The notes under the pieces were generated by a model, which saw only the letters and a program-made list of their open reading frames with translations, did not search any database and was not told the DNA's origin. The position numbers were made by a program, and so were the translations under genes. Source: Amoebidium appalachense (lineage: Eukaryota > Ichthyosporea). From it: a stretch of 64,000 nt of DNA. Where the stretch lies: positions 8,990,001 through 9,054,000 of the forward strand of contig CAVNZM010000006.1 in assembly GCA_963693365.1 (NCBI GenBank), written 5' to 3'. Numbering within the stretch: the first letter of the stretch is position 1; every line of letters starts with the position of its first letter. Shown here piece after piece: positions 43,076 through 64,000 of this stretch.

Positions 43076-43873
43076 GGGGGTTATATATATCTAGTAGGTA
43101 AAAAGGTCCACGTTGTTGAGATATCAAGACTCGAATTCGGGGTGTAAAGGATTTTACGTGTCCGTGTTCATGTAAGTTCTGTGTGTGTGTGTGTGTGCAT
43201 GTTATATCTGTTTGTGTGTGTTTGTGTGTGTTCGTAGCTCTTTAGGTGTGTAGGTGTGTTTCTCATTTGTGAGTTGTTAACGTTGGGTGATTGTGCTTAC
43301 GTTGGTTCGGTTTCATGAAGTAGGAACGGTGGGTGGACATTGAGGCCGGGAAGGGGGGGGGGGGGGGGGGGGGTCATCATGGTTGGGGTCCAAAATATCG
43401 ATTTCGTCAAGTTTATTATCATTCTTGTATAAAATCATCAAAACATAAATCTCGTCTATATCAATTGATTATCTGGCAAGCCGTCGACCAGTTGTGCTCT
43501 TCTCAATCCCCCCCCCCCCCCCCCTCCCCCCCCCCCCCCCCCCCCCCCTCCCCCTCCCCCCCCCCCCCCCCACACACACACGTCCAGATTTGGCAAGGCA
43601 CATACGGCATAACATTGCAAAGCCGTCCAGTATTTTCGGCCTATTTTGTGTACAGCCACTAGTACTAAGACAAAAGCAAGAGTATACATGAGCATATATA
43701 TATTCAATATTCAATTCGTAGGTATGCAACAAACTAATATTCACATCATATCGTACATTCACATTCCCGTCTCCGCAATATGCCGATTATTTTTTGGCCG
43801 TTTTCCTGGCTGCAGTCCGCCGGGTCTGTGGGTGAATCCGGTCAAAATGATCCCCCCTCCCACCACCACCACC

Positions 43874-43905
<32 letters not shown>

Positions 43906-44156
43906 CACAGACACACAAGGCATTTCCATACACATGCACACCTGGCCGCACACGGTCTTAAATAACCCACACCCATTTTGATGAAAATACCTCCCCCCAT
44001 CATCCTCCCCCCCTCCCCCCGGGCTCTCCCCGAGCTGCCCCTGCACGTGAACACACGAACACCAACAGCAGTGTCCAATCCAAAGGGATGGAGAGCCGCA
44101 CTGATGAACTAAGGGGGAGGGAGGGGGGGTAGGGGGTGCGTGAAAGAGCAGAGTGA

Positions 44157-44218
<62 letters not shown>

Positions 44219-44224
44219 ACTTAC
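42009..44224. other. Convergent spacer between copy B and PDS5, may include the PDS5 3' end
   Basis: No gene is firmly supported. Contents: G runs and (GT)n at 42050-42150, (AC)n at 42238-42325, ordinary sequence at 42330-42770, C runs at 42777-42800, G runs at 43019-43074, 43352-43373 and 44160-44216, C runs at 43508-43571, and an A run near 43875. The terminal PDS5 exon should lie here on the minus strand. An acceptor near 44047 opens a Gly-rich frame, but no conserved end was recognised. Confidence 0.5.
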
Positions 44225-63390
<19,166 letters not shown>

Positions 63391-63609
63391 CTGTACACCA
63401 ATAGTAATTTGTGTTTAATTTTTAGCACACGTGGTAAGGCTCGGATGAGAATCACCCCCAGACTTGCTGCCAATCCGTGTCTTCCGCTCAATCGTCAATG
63501 TCCCTCCCATACCCGTGACTTGTTATTCAAAATACCACCACACCCACCCACTCACTCATCCACAGCAGACATGGCAACAACAAAACTTACTCCTCTTCTC
63601 CGATGCCCC

Positions 63610-63643
<34 letters not shown>

Positions 63644-64000
63644 TTCCCCCCTCTCACCCTCTCCCCCTCCTCCCCCAAAAGAACCACAATGCCCCCCTTC
63701 CCTCCTCCCCCCCCCCCCCCCCCCCCTCCCCTCCTTCTCGTTACCCTTCCTCCGACCGCATGCATACCCATTCATACATCTGCCCGTCAGCATCACAAAC
63801 TTCCCATGTTTCTCAACCAGTCCATTGGCTGCTTTCCCCCTCCCCCCCCTCCCCCCACCCCCACCCCACCTCCCCACCCTTTCAATCCACCTTGCTCCCC
63901 TCCCCACCTCACCACATCCCAACCTCTGTGACACTCTAGCTCCCCCCACTCCCCCTCCAACCTCCCCCTCGCCCCCCTCCCCCTCAAGCCCTGCCCTACA
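63391..64000. other. PDS5 intron, no exon recognised
   Basis: Starts at the acceptor of exon 63267-63390 and runs to the window end. It is C-rich with runs near 63616 and 63710. The PDS5 N-terminal exons are expected further out, and I found no matching segment here. Confidence 0.55.

Overview
The window is nuclear DNA from a eukaryote. Genes are split into many short exons with GT-AG (a few GC-AG) introns. Introns and spacers are packed with (CA)n/(GT)n microsatellites and long runs of C or G. Stop codons are TAA and TAG, so the standard code fits. The organism cannot be named from sequence alone. A unicellular eukaryote is likely. The tyrosine/proline motifs in the first gene hint at a holozoan relative, but this is weak. 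Nearly all long open frames outside the genes are simple-repeat translations (Thr-His, Cys-Val, poly-Pro, poly-Gly) and are not genes.

Five loci alternate in strand. (1) 1610-6402, minus: complete 7-exon gene for a 683-residue coiled-coil protein with a Pro/Gln/Tyr-rich tail, not recognised. (2) 9039-17793, plus: copy A of an unusual protein, ankyrin repeats + DEDD 3'-5' exonuclease (EXD1/Egalitarian type) + SpoIIIAA/Ycf45-type P-loop ATPase. (3) 20097-27253, minus: decayed proteinase K-like subtilase with repeated Cys-rich C-terminal modules, broken by frameshifts, stops and a retroelement-like insertion. (4) 29236-42008, plus: copy B of the ankyrin-exonuclease-ATPase protein, with an extra ankyrin module and a longer linker. 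(5) 44225-63390, minus: 27 exons of the cohesin regulator PDS5, with the N-terminus beyond the window.

Exon chains were built by hand from splice sites, reading phase and family similarity. Frame closes across all junctions in loci 1, 2, 4 and 5, and fails repeatedly in locus 3. The clean neighbours make true pseudogenisation more likely than poor base calling.

The most interesting content is the tandem ankyrin-exonuclease-ATPase pair. Every intron found in it is phase 0, nearly every ankyrin repeat is one exon, and copy A has Gln where the Walker B Glu should be. Copy B has a 50-bp tandem repeat that multiplies the splice acceptor in front of the exonuclease exon. Two foldback elements lie in copy B introns, one flanked by TTAA. 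Poly-C and (CA)n tracts tend to follow the direction of transcription.
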